A stretch of 64,000 bases of DNA from Heterotrichella gracilis (lineage: Eukaryota; Sar; Xanthophyceae; Tribonematales; Xanthonemataceae): NCBI GenBank assembly GCA_032358255.1, contig JAULBX010015422.1, positions 28,983 to 92,982 of the forward strand. Reading direction: 5' to 3'. The position numbers and the translations under genes were made by a program. Below the pieces are notes generated by a model. That model worked only from the letters and a program-made list of their open reading frames with translations. It was not told where the DNA came from and searched no databases. Positions within the stretch are counted from its first letter, which is position 1, and each line of letters starts with the position of its first letter. This document shows, piece after piece, positions 48,152 to 59,370 of the stretch.

Positions 48152-50519
48152 ATGGGTCGTTTCGGTTTGACGTTGAGGAAGAGCAGCTCTGGGTTGGAGC
48201 GGCACGAGGTACGTTGCTTTTGGCTTTTTGAACCCAGCTACCCCTGGGGAAATTTTGTTGACAGCAGCTGAACTGGTCCGGCTGGCGTGCAGGATGAGTT
48301 GGAAACGCACACCGACCTCGAGGTGCAAGAGTGGCTGCGGAAGATTGGTCTGAAGCATGTAGCTGCAGGCTTCACAGGCGTGACTGGCGAGGTACTGTAG
48401 AATTTGAATGGTTTCCCTCCTGCACTTACCTAGAGCACCCACCCAACCCTTGCTGTTAGCACTGCCTTGAAGTTCATTAGGGTGACAACCAGTCTCAGAC
48501 TGTATATTTGGGTTAGGCACCCAACAACCTGTCAGACTGCCTGGTACGTGGGCATTGTTGACGACTGGAAGTTGCTGCAGCAGCTGTGTCCCTTGTGGTT
48601 TTCTAGCCCTTTGCTCTCTGCAGCAGTGTTGTGCTCTGCACTTTAAGGTTGACACTAGCCCATACATGGTCTCTTTACATACGTTGCATGGTGTACCAGC
48701 TGTGAATTGGCTCGAGATTTGGCCTTTCAACTGTAACAGTTGTATTGCCCGTGGTTGGGCTGCTCAGGATCCTTTGACTGTTAAAACTGGGCGCTGCACT
48801 TTCCCAAGACCTTGCAAGGGATTTCCCCTCAAGGCCCAAATGTAGACAGCATTCATGTCACCTTCTGTTCCTGCAACACAGTGAGTATCATACAAGACCA
48901 CTGCTCATGACAGAATTTGTATGTGTTTCTTGTAGATGCTAGTGCAGCTCAGCCTTGATGAGCTGGCGCTGCGCACCAAGGACACGCGGGCAGCTGCCGC
49001 CATCCGGAAGCAAATCTTCAAGGAGGTGCCACGTGTGGCTGAGATTGCCAGGCAACAGGAGGTTGACAAGGAGGCGCAGCAGCGCGTTGAGGAGCTGAGG
49101 GCTGTCCACGAGGTCAAGCATGCTGTGCGCTCCAGCTCAGGGAGCATCCTGCAGCTGGATGACAGCATTCTCAACATGGCAGGCAACAGGAAGCGCGCCA
49201 TGGTGCCTTCACCGTGGACCAAGGATGACATTGTCCACCCTCCTCTCGCCAGGTAATACTATCATACTGCGTAATGATACTATCATACTGCGTAATGAAT
49301 GTATACTGCATGTAATGTAACATAATCTACACTTGTATACATGATCCTCTATTATGCCTGATGCCTGATGCCTGATGGTATAATCTCCTTATTGCTGTCT
49401 GGTCAATGCCAGTATTGATTCAAGGCTCCATCGCCCACTGGCTTGGCCTCGTTTGATCTTGCATGATGCCGAGCAGTTGCAACCTGTAGAAAAGGCTTCG
49501 ACACAATATAAGCTTTCACATGTGGTCCTATGCAGCCCTGCAAAATTGACGACTTTCAACCTGATGGACGACGACATGCCTGCACCCCTGGATTCCTGTC
49601 GCAGCAGCAGCTCACTAACGCACTGCAGTGCCAGCGAGATGGGTGATACCTGGGGCATGGATGGCGCAAAGGTACGCAGCTGGCCTTATATTGCCATGGC
49701 GTATACATATGGATGTATTCGAATTCTAATCATATGTTAGCATTCGTACTGGGTACTCCGGCTCATCATATGAAAAAACAAACCCAACTCTGTACACATT
49801 GCTTGCCCAATTCTGGCCCCCAATGTAATTTTACAAAGACAAGCGCATGCTTTCAGGCTGCCTGCTTCCCATGCGCCTGCAGCGGGTCTCACAAACTGTG
49901 TGAATATGCAGGCGCTCAGGTCATACAGCACTCCCACCACCTTGATTTCCGAGAGGTGGAGCTCCTGGGACGGTGATGAGTGTGAGGACATCACCTTTGC
50001 CACCCCCATCAGGGCCCAGGCTGATGAACCCGCAAGTACGATAGCCATTGCATTGAGATTCACAGTACTCCCAATGCACCTTACTCTGCCTGTTTATGAA
50101 CCACTGGCGTTGATTCCATTTAGCAGGATTTAATTATTTTCATAGTAACAATAATGAAATGCCCAAGATAAATATGTATGGACATTCTGTTATGTGGCAT
50201 GACAGAATGTCTGGCGCACTTTTGCAGAGCTAATTGCATGCCGTATTGCATGTACTCAGTTGACTGATTTCATCCAGGTGACGAGGGGTGGGCTGTCTTC
50301 CCAGAGTCTGTGACGCCGGATGGTGTGGAGGGGCCCAAGGACATGGAGGTGGAGGGAAGCGAGCAGCAGGCGGTGGCTGGAGATGCCATCAATGAAGACA
50401 CCCCTGCAGAGGATGTGCCGGTGGAACAGAGGATCCGGATCGAGCTGAAGCGCAGGGCGGTGTCCAGGAGCCGCAGGCTGCATTTCGACAGCAGCTCATC
50501 AATACACTTCACCATGTGA
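48152..50519 (+). CDS. SAM-domain protein of unknown function
   Basis: Six exons join in phase: 48152-48208, 48293-48391, 48936-49252, 49536-49671, 49912-50035 and 50278-50519 (324 aa). Residues about 25-75 form a sterile alpha motif: LEVQEWLRKIGLKHVAAGF, TGVTGEMLVQLSLDEL, RAAAAIRKQIFKEV, a five-helix protein- or RNA-interaction module. The SAM helix set is completed only across the exon 2/3 junction. A charged Glu/Gln/Lys helix follows (VAEIARQQEVDKEAQQRVEE), then a Ser-rich region and a disordered acidic segment (EGPKDMEVEGSEQQ). It ends with a basic RRAVSRSRRLHF and Ser-rich C-terminus. Partners cannot be inferred. TGTAA lies at 50538-50542, about 20 bases past the stop. Confidence 0.8.
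49256..49320 (+). repeat. Short tandem repeat in SAM-gene intron 3
   Basis: actatcatactgcgtaatg is repeated at 49258 and 49279, followed by a weaker third unit, tatactgcatgtaatg. Slightly downstream, tgcctga repeats three times (about 49356-49376). Confidence 0.9.
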
Positions 50520-51299
50520 AGCTGTATCAGCTGTGGATGTAATATAATGCTGCTTATGTTTATTGTTTCTTGACATGCTATTGCTGCTTGACATGCTCGT
50601 GAGTGCGGGATTTTAACTATGTAGTGTATTGTATGCCTGTGACCTGTAAACTAGGAATTGTATCAATTGATGTGTTGCTGGTATTGCTGTCCGCACAGCA
50701 ATTTTGATAGTGCTTTCCTGCTTCGTGTGCTTGGTATAATCCAGCTTTGTCTGTGTATCATATTTGCTGTCGTCAAGATTGTTCGTCCGCTGTAAACACT
50801 TTGGGACAGTTTTGTGGTTTGTTTTGGGACGTTCCCACACAGTTTTGGCCAGTTCTGCAGCTCAATGTTTCACTGTGGAAGAAGTAAAGCTTCATATTGC
50901 ATAAGGGGAGTTTATATGCTCCAGTGGGCTAAGAAATTCGATGTTATGCTGTCAAGTTGACAGGACGTAAACAATAGGTGGTGCGGGCACGTCACCTCAG
51001 TGTTCAGGGTTTAGGGTTTCACAACCTGACCCTGTTCTGGGTCCAGCTGTAATTCACAGAGTATACTATCTTGGGAGACTACCAACCATATCCGGCACGC
51101 CACCATGTACAAGATACTCTTCTTGCGCCGAGTTTCCTGTGCCAGTAGTCTGGCCTAGCGACCCACTTGCGGCTGGTGGTGAAAACCCAACCGCAATCCA
51201 ACCAAGCTTTGGTCGAGTATGCAGGCACAAGTACACGTATCTTGACCACCAAGAGCCTTGCCAAGTGTTGTAGGCGACGCATTGAAAAGGTGGACCACG
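50520..51299. other. SAM-gene 3' UTR and intergenic region
   Basis: No gene supported. It contains TGTAA at 50538-50542 and one telomere-like gtttagggttt near 51007. Confidence 0.6.
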
Positions 51300-53735
51300 A
51301 TGTTGGCTGGCCCTCATGCCAAACAAGCATGCATATGTGCAATGCATGCACAACCCAAGATTACTCAGTACGTCTGGATGCCGAAAGCCTCCCATCCGCT
51401 GTTGGTTGCCTGCAAGCACCGACAACCCACGTCTTTCTTTGGCGCTCCATGCATGCGGACGGGACGTCGTGTTGCAACCCCACCTCCTCCTCAATCCTGG
51501 CCCAGCCACGCACCACAGCTGCTGCACCTCCTCACAGTGCTACCTATTTGCTTCACACAGGTGAGTGTTACTGTCTATGGTCTAGCCTGGTACCCCTTTC
51601 CACGGGAACCTTGTCCTTTGGAATGCATGCATTTGTGTATGCATGTGTGTGTGAATGCATGCATGTCTGTGGTGCTGCAGGAGTGCCAGCAGGAGTCCGA
51701 CCGGGCCTTCCTGACCGCCATCACGATACCCTTTGTGGTCCTCACAGCAGCCATAGCGTACCTCCTGCGACCACTGCCCAAGGAGCTCCAGGTAGGCAGC
51801 GGTACCCATCCCCAACCATGGGTCAATTTACTGACTGAGAATGCGCCACCTGAGCAAGCAGCTGGCCAGTCTTGGCTCCTTGTATACGTTTTACAGCCAA
51901 GTATGTGGGTCGTGGTATGCCACTTTTTCATGGGTTTTCTGTCATTGTTGCAGGAGAAGGACCAGGTGTTCACCGACCCGGACACTGGTGCGGTGTTCGA
52001 GGCGCTTGAGGGGGCGCTGCCGGAGCGAGACAGGAAGGTAGGGTCCCAAAATGGACACACAAGGACTGTCATCTCAATAATTCTTTTACCACGGCCGCCG
52101 CACCTGATCAGGCAGGGCATGGGTATGAGCATGGGTATGAGCCCTGCCAGGTCCCACATGGCGCCCACAACCCCGGTCTTGCAGCGCCCCTTTCATTCAT
52201 TGCGGCCAGCGGCCTGCCTCACCTTGCATCACCGCCCACCCCACCATGCCAATTCCCCAACCCTCACCCATGTCCCCGCACACCACCCTCCTACCCACCA
52301 CCCCAGGGCGAGCTCGCGTTCCGCGCCGTATCCTACACCCCCTGGCCCGTGGAGGATGGCTACCAGGGAGAGCGCCTGCGCCTCAACGTGGGGCCCATCA
52401 CCAGCCGCCAGCCGCGCACATTCGTGTTCCAGAAGCTGCTGCGGGCGCCCAGCCAGCTGGTTGCGGTGACCCTGCCTCGGCCCTTGGGGGTGGTGTTTGA
52501 GGAGGATAAGGCGAGGGGGCGGGTGGTGGTGGCTGAGGTGCTCGGGGGGGGCAATGCGGGGCGCAGGCTCAAGGTGGGTGGGTGGGTGGTGGTGAGCGGG
52601 GAGGGCAGGCCATGTTGCTGCATCTGTGTTTCAGAGTTGCTGGATGCGTCCAAGTGGCTAGTGGTGGTGACCCTGCTGTGCCCCTTTTGGGGGGTTTTGA
52701 GGAGGAGGAGGAGGCAAGGGGGCGGGTGCTGGTGGCGGAGGTCCTTGGGGAGGGCAATGCGGGGCGCAGGCTCAAGGTGGGTGGTGGTGGTGGTGGTTAG
52801 TGGTGTGTCAAGCCATGTTGCCAGCCGCATTTGTGTTCCAGAAGCTGCTGCGGGCGCCCAGCCAGCTGGTTGCGGTGACCCTGCCTTGTCCCCTGGGGGG
52901 TGAGGGGGCGGGTGTGGTGGGGAAGGTGCTCGGGGAGGGCAATGCGGGGCGCAGGCTAAAGGTGGGTGGGTGGTGGTGGGCTGGGAGGGTTGGGAAAGCA
53001 ATGGTGTTGGCTGCATCTCTGTTTCAGACTTGCTGCATGCGTCCAACTGCCTAGTGGCGATGACCCACCGTGCCCCCCTTAGGGCAGCCAAGGCTAAAGG
53101 TGGGTGGGTGGGTGGACAGGGCTGCTGAGTGGGCAGGGCAGTGCATGGTGCAAGCGCATGTGCTCATTATTGCAGGCACACGCGGGCAGTGTTGCTCCTG
53201 CCAGTGCTGCACACTCATGTGTTGTAGTCTGGTGTTGGAGGGGAAGGACAGCATGCCGCGGTGTGCATGTGCGGCATGCTGGTGTCCTGCGCAGTCATCC
53301 AGTTCAAGCGCCCCACAGCTGGATCAAAACCATGGCATGCTCACATTCCTGATCAGAAAACATGTCATGGTATCCGCCATCCTACACAACCACAACCATC
53401 TCATGTGATGCTGTGGCCCCTCCCCACTCACACCTCCCCTCCTTGCATCATACCGCAATTTTCTCACCCCCCCACTCCCACCCGTGCAGATGGCCAAGCT
53501 CAACCCCTCCCTCCAGGACCGCACCCCCCTTGAGGGCGACGTGCTGCGCGCTTGCACATGCACCAACATCGTCTACCCCACCAAGGCGCTGTTTGGCGCC
53601 AAGCCGCCGCAGCGCACGGTGGTGGTGTATGGCGCGGATGGCCAAACGTGGCCCCAGGTCATCACCGCACTGCGCAAGGGGGAGAGCAGCGATGGGGAGG
53701 TGACACTGGTGCTGGAGAGGCGGGTTGGAGAGTGA
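51300..53735 (+). CDS. PDZ-like-domain membrane protein, probably plastid
   Basis: Exons: first exon ending 51560, then 51681-51791, 51954-52037, 52307-52573 and 53490-53735, all in phase. In-frame ATGs at 51300, 51342 and 51378 are all possible starts; 51342 gives 308 aa. The N-terminal region looks like a transit peptide. Exon 2 encodes one membrane helix (FLTAITIPFVVLTAAIAYLL). After EKDQVFTDPDTG comes a PDZ-like region split over two exons: PSQLVAVTLPRPLGVVFEED, VVVAEVLGGGNAGRRLK, then TWPQVITALRKGE and GEVTLVLERRV. It resembles plastid PDZ proteins such as the thylakoid-associated MET1/ZKT in its PLG[VL]..EEDK signature and C-terminal strand, but no TPR region is seen. Function and localisation are inferred. 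Confidence 0.72.
52620..53105 (+). repeat. Three tandem echoes of the PDZ exon end with donor
   Basis: The last ~155 bases of exon 4 plus donor (52420-52580) recur at about 52620-52790, 52815-52975 and 53010-53105. Each starts near a tgtttcag or tgttccag acceptor-like site and the first two end in aaggtgggtgg as at the true donor. The second copy keeps the first ~48 bases of the unit unchanged. The third is the most decayed. Confidence 0.9.
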
Positions 53736-54882
53736 AGGGGGGGGAGGGGAGGGGGCCGAGCGGTGCGCGCATGGCGTATGTATCATTGTATACTGTTTGG
53801 TGTTAAGGCGCCGTAGGGCATTGTGATTGTGTGGAGAAATCAATTGAGTTGGTAAATGGCACTGGCAAGCACTTGATTAGCACCAGATGCGAGGATGTGA
53901 GGGCAAGGATTGATACACTGCTTCCGTGAACAACACACACCATCGGCGGAGCACGTGACCCATGAACCATGGGCATGGGGTTGCTGATGGTATCCACTGC
54001 TGTGGTATTTGGCATGCATTGTTGAGGGACTGGCTATGCGATGGCGATGTACGATAAATTGGCGCAGTCTGTTCTCTGGGACCATGATGGCCGAGTGCCA
54101 GGTTGGGATGCATGGATTTGCAGACCCAGAGGCACTGCTTGTGACTAAAACTGCATGTTGAGACACAAAATGATTCCCAACCCTAGTGGCAAGTGCAAAC
54201 CAGTTGCAGACGAGCCACTCCTGTCAATGGTGTTGCATTTTGAACAAGCAAAATGGGGAATAATTTAAAAACCAATTTGAATATTTCCAGCACGTTTTCT
54301 GTTTGGACAACATTTTTGGGCGGTCAACGTAAGACACTCCGTTTCGTAGATGGCATTCGAATCGTATTGTATTGAGAACGTTCACTCTACTGTGTGCTAC
54401 TTGAATTGGGTTGCAGTGTCGGGTCCAATCCCAATTGTGGGGTCGAGGGACGTTGTAAGAGCAGCTCCGTTGGCTTGCCCAAGAGTGCTCTTGCGGGCAT
54501 TGAAACTCCGTCACCACTAAATTCTTGGACTGCAGTTATGCGGCCGTTGCAATTATACTCTTAGCTCATATTACTCATTGCAGAGCTGCTGTTTTGCACG
54601 GCTTAAGCAGCTGCTACAGGCCCATGCCTGTGCACTCTCGAGACAGATCGATGGCCTAAAAGGCGGCGACTTGTGTTACTTCTTTTGCACACCTTGCCCA
54701 CTGCAGCTTTGAATTGGAAGCTCATCAGTGACGTTGGTGGGCTGTGTGGGCGTGAGAGCCTTACAGCCCAGCCGGGTGGACGATTGGTGGTTGATCCGTG
54801 TGTGCCTGGTTGTATACATCCCTACACTCCAACACAATCCTACTCCGTTACAAGCCCACCAACAGACCTGCAAACTTTTCCA
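53736..54882. other. Intergenic between PDZ gene and mitochondrial carrier
   Basis: No supported gene and no obvious repeat. It presumably holds the 3' UTR of the PDZ gene and the promoter of the carrier gene. Confidence 0.6.
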
Positions 54883-57811
54883 ATGGGTCCATCAGACCGC
54901 TTCAGGAGCTCTGCCCTGTCGATAGAGGTCCATCGAAGCAGCCCACCAGGCCAGACCAGCAGCAGCCATCAGTGGCAGTTCTGCCTGGATGACAGCCATA
55001 GGGGTCCCTCTTGCCTGGTTGTGCTGCCCAGGAGGACCAGAACCTCTTCCCACAAGTTTGCAGCAGCATCAGCCAGCCAGCTAGCAGCCCAGGCTACCCA
55101 TTCCCAGGTTCAGATCCCATCCATTAGCTTCAGGCCAGCGGAATCTAGGCAGACGCAGCGCAGTGAAGGAAAGGCCAAGCGGCGGATGGATGGCGGGATC
55201 AACTACGGCAAGCAGCTGCTTGCTGGGCTGCTGTCTGCGGTGTGCTCCCGAACCATCTGTGCGCCACTGGAGCGGCTGAAGCTGGAACAGGTATAGGCCC
55301 ATCTCATGCACCCCTGTCATACCACTACCTGCCACCTTCCCACCTACTGGTGCCAAACAATGATATTTCACGCACCGTTACTGCGCCACTGGAGCGGCTG
55401 AAGTTGGAACAGGTATCTCTATCCAAGCTCCATCGCGTGCACTCCCCTCCTCACCGCACTGGGTACCTTCAGTGTACCATAACAATTGTTCTTCGTGCAC
55501 AGTCGTGGCATCCCTGTAGTGGCTGGATTAGGGTTTTGGGTTTAGGGTTTAAGGGACAGGCACGTGTCACACACACCTCCTCTCTGCAGAGATACACTCA
55601 TCCCCGCACATGCATACCACAGACCAGGCCCCCGACCGGCCCATGCCCAGACCTCAATCCCAACCCCGCCATTTGCCCAGACCTCAACTAGGCTCATACC
55701 CCACCCCCACCCAGGTGCTCACGCGGGGGACGGCCTCCACCGGCGCAACTGCCCTGCGGATCCTGCACCAGGAGGGCGTGAGGGGGTTCTGGAAAGGCAA
55801 CTTGCTCAACATCATGCGCACCGCGCCCTACAAGTCCATCAACTTTTCCTCCTATGACGTGTACCGACAGGCCTTCATGCACCTGGCCAAGACCACCACC
55901 TTGACCAACGCGCAGACCTTCACGTCGGGGGCCATGGCAGGTGAACCTTAACGCCTATCCCTAAACCCTAGAAGTGCCAAACCACCACCTTGATCATTGG
56001 GCAGACCTTCACACCGGCCGCCATGGCAGGAGAGCAACCGCCTTCACCCCTAAACCCCGAATTTACATGCATCTGGCGCCCTGTCAGGTATAACACCACT
56101 CTGCGGCGGCCATGTCGCTTTGAATGGGGGGTGGCCGTGATGCGCACGCGCATGAGCACCCCAGGCAACCCTAAATCCTTAACCCTAATCCCTAAACTGT
56201 GTCTTCCAGGCGTGACCGCCATGCTGTGCTGCTTCCCGTTGGACGTGCTGCGCACACGCATCATGGCCCCGGGCAACCCTAAATTTTTTAAACCCTAAAC
56301 CCTAAATCTTGTCTCCCAGGCGTGACGGCCATGCTGTGCTGCTTCCCGCTGGACGTGCTGCGCACGCGCATCATGGCCCCGGGCAACCCTAAATTTTTTA
56401 AACCCTAAACCCTAAATCTTGTCTCCCAGGCGTGACGGCCATGCTGTGCTGCTTCCCGCTGGACGTGCTGCGCACGCGCATCATGGCCCCAGGCAACCAC
56501 TACTCGCGCAACATGATCACCACCTGCCGGGCCATCGTGAGCCGGGAGGGGGTGGCGGCGCTGTACACCGGCTGCGTCCCTGCGCTCATCAGCATCGCGC
56601 CCGCTGGTGCGGTGTTTTATGGGGTCTACGACGTGTTGAAGGTGAGTTTGGGGTTTTTCGACAAGGTTCAATGTACTGCATGCGCCACAAGCTCACGCCA
56701 CGCCATCATACGCCATCCACCGCTGCATCCAGCAACACACGCCATCCGCACGCCATCTACCACTGCATGCAATTCAGGTGGCGGCTGCACAGTTGGTACA
56801 TGGTGCATTGCAATCTGCTGCGTGTGGTGGTGGTTCAGGTGGGGCTCCCTCACCTCCACCTCGTGCACCAAATACCCACCTGCAGTGCACCTTAGGGTTT
56901 AGGGTTTAGTTTAGGATTCAGGGTTTATGCCACTTGCTGCATGTCGCAGTCCATATTGTGTTTGGCAGCCGTGAGCAAGCAATCAAGCCCCATTTTTCTA
57001 TTGGTCCAGGTCCGCCGATTAAGCATGTTGCATGAACAAGGCGCCAAGGAGGAGCTGAGCGCTGGGTGGAAGCTGGTGTTTGGGGCGGTGGCGGGCGCCA
57101 CTGCGGAGACGGTGGTGTACCCGCTGGAGGTGGTGCGGCGCAGGATGCAGCTGGACATGGCGGCAGCTGCGGCAGCAGGTAAGGATACTATGGGATAAAT
57201 GCAGATATTGGGGCCTGGTATCCGGATTTGATATGGTGCGGTGCAGGATGCGGCTAAGGATGCGGCTAGACATGACAGCAGTTGTGGCAGCAGGTAGGGG
57301 TTTTGAAACATTATAATTTGGGTGGGAACAAGAGTTTTTCTATAATATGGACTGTGGCAAATTGGCAGTGACAGCTTTTGGCGTACCCGCCCGTATGGCC
57401 AACTGAGCGACTCTGTCCATCGGCATGCGCTCCAATGTCTTGCAGAGCTTTATCGATACTCTTTCAATTCCATATCTGTCCTCATTGAGCTAGTTTCACG
57501 TTGCATGAGGAGAAAAAGATCCGGCAGAACCTGACCCGCCACAACCGGTTGCAGGCACCCAGGCGCGCACCGCGGCAGCGGCAGCCACCGGCATGTCCAC
57601 CCGCATGGCCAAGCCCGTGATCCTGGCCTACGCCGCACGCTCCAACCCCTGGCAGCGATTCGCGGGAACCTGTGTGACCATCGCGCGCCGCGAGGGCCTG
57701 GCGGGGTTCTACTCGGGGCTGCTGCCCAACACGCTGCAGGCGCTGCCCAGTGCCGCGCTCAGCTACTATGCCTATGAGCAGTTCAAGCTGTGGCTAAGGG
57801 CACGGGAATGA
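54883..57811 (+). CDS. Mitochondrial carrier family protein, BTL-like adenine nucleotide transporter
   Basis: Five exons join in phase: 54883-55290, 55715-55940, 56430-56641, 57010-57178 and 57555-57811 (423 aa). Mitochondrial carriers have three tandem ~100-residue repeats, each with two helices and a PX[DE]XX[RK] signature. All three are visible: APLERLKLEQ in repeat 1, FPLDVLRTRI in repeat 2 and YPLEVVRRRM in repeat 3. Other family features: GVRGFWKGNLLNIMRTAPYK, GVAALYTGCVPALISIAP and GLAGFYSGLLPNTLQALP. The FWKGN..N..RTAPYK pattern is closest to plant BTL-type adenine nucleotide carriers; the exact substrate is uncertain. The ~100-residue N-terminal extension is Ser/Gln/Arg-rich and could be a targeting peptide; the start ATG is therefore uncertain. 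Confidence 0.88.
55375..55415 (+). repeat. Echo of carrier exon 1 end and donor
   Basis: gcgccactggagcggctgaa, then gttggaacaggtat, copies 55261-55294 (exon 1 end and donor) with a single silent change (ctg/ttg). Confidence 0.92.
55972..56035 (+). repeat. Echo of carrier exon 2 end and donor region
   Basis: ccaccttgatcattgggcag, then accttcacaccggccgccatggcagg, copies 55897-55941 (ccaccttgaccaacgcgcag..ccatggcagg). Confidence 0.88.
56103..56429 (+). repeat. Array of three echoes of carrier exon 3 start plus acceptor
   Basis: Units are 56103-56209 (decayed), 56210-56319 and 56320-56429, the last two exactly 110 bp, immediately followed by the true exon at 56430. Each holds the exon start (VTAMLCCFPLDVLRTRIMAP codons), then ccctaaattttttaaaccct, further telomere-like bases and a cttgtctcccag acceptor. 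Units 2 and 3 differ at three positions, all synonymous; unit 3 differs from the true exon by one silent change before the match ends. Confidence 0.95.
57232..57300 (+). repeat. Echo of carrier exon 4 end and donor
   Basis: gtgcggtgcaggatgcggct, then agacatgacagcagttgtggcagcaggta, copies 57133-57181 of exon 4, with an extra partial unit (aaggatgcggct). Confidence 0.88.
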
Positions 57812-59370
57812 GGGGTGGTGTGGGAATGGCAGACCACTGCATATGGGTTTGGGGAGTCGCAGTTACAGTCCTGTTCTACTTGAGTGCGCTGCCTAACAGA
57901 TGCTACCAGTACCGCTCTCAGCCACTGCTCCACGAAGTGTTCGGATAGCCATTGCTGTATTGGAGGGGAGTGGGGGGGCGGGTGGAGGAGTGAGGAGGGG
58001 AGCCACTTATGCGTATGACATGTTCAGCTGCTGCGCCTATGAAGTGTTCAAGCAGGGGCTGCATGTGCGGGAAGAGGGGTGGGGGTGCAGGAGCATGGGG
58101 GATGGCAGGCTAAAGATGGATTTGGTGGCGTCGTTGCATATAGTCCAGAATCTGGTTGGAAGTTTGGCGACCAGTTAGTCATCCATGCAGCTGTGCAATT
58201 CAGGAGGCGGCTGCACAATCGCAGGCCGCGCATTGTCATTCAGTTTAGGGTAGCTGCTCACAGAATCCGTTTTCTTTTCAGCATCATCAATATTGACCTC
58301 CTGTTATATCTCCAGAATCAGGTACTGTCCCTATCGTTTCGTTGAACCGTCACACTCTATGAAATTCCAGATGAACTGTCCTTAGAGAAAGAAACGGGAC
58401 GCATAAAGGGCTCATTTTGTAGGCTAGGCATTGGGCACTGTGTCTTGAGCTGTGGCGCTCACGACTACAGCCATGGGCTGCCTGCTCACCTCATCTGATG
58501 TTTGTTGTGTCTACCTGTGGGTCACCGTTCCATGGACCAACGCTGGTGGTGCGTGGGAAGTCCAACTGTGAGCAGTCGTGAGCCGGGGCGGTACAGTTTT
58601 CAAAAGGATATGACCCTATTCTAGGGTCCCTATTAGAAACCAAAGAACCCTAACTTAGAGGGCTTGTCATTGTAGTTGGATCCCCTTCAACTCTGGCAGG
58701 CCTTGTCCGTCAAACTCTCTCGGAAAGCCCATAGTATGTTGAACATGCTGCCAGCCTGGCGGCGTGTCCACACAGCTGTAGCATCTGAACAGTTCACAAC
58801 ATGCAACTCCTAAGCACTGCACTGACGCCCAGTACTCGTGTGGTAATTCTCCAAGAGACTTTAGGTTCTGCCAAGTAAACCTCTGCCAGAGGCTCTGGTG
58901 TATGAAAGCCACACCCAGACACATCATGCTGGTTGTTCAACCAGTTTCCACTTGAGTTGAAAAATAATATTACAAATATTTGTGTTGCGCTGCCCACAGG
59001 CATCATGTTGCTCAAGTTTGTACGTCACCAACTCAAAAACCCACTACTGGGTGCCAAAACGTAATAACTTCTGCCGAACCCACTAGCGTAGTTGCTAGCC
59101 CGTCGGGAAAGGATCGCCCAATCCCACCACCCCTTCCCGCCAGCGTCAGTGCATCATTACCAATCCAATGGTGCCCCAGGATTGTATGGCCTACATCCTC
59201 ACGCTCGTCCCAGGTTTAAACCCACAACCTGCCCGAAAGTTGACCAGTTAGACCTCCAATTGCCAGACGGCCCAGGCTTGGTAAACTGGTACAGCAAGCA
59301 GCAAGCCATGGGGCACAACGCTGCCGTTGCCCCACACACCAGCGACTAGCTGCTGAGGAGAGAGGAAAGC
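57812..59370. other. Convergent 3' flanks of the carrier and bS21 genes
   Basis: Apart from the echoes at 57865-58070, no gene is supported. The plus-strand ttaca at 58970-58974 (TGTAA on the minus strand) may be the bS21 poly(A) signal. Confidence 0.6.
57865..58070 (+). repeat. Two echoes of the carrier last exon in the 3' flank
   Basis: gttctacttgagtgcgctgc..taccagtaccgctctcagcc and, from about 58025, cagctgctgcgcctatgaag..tgttcaagcaggggctgcat resemble parts of 57705-57800 of exon 5. Confidence 0.75.
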
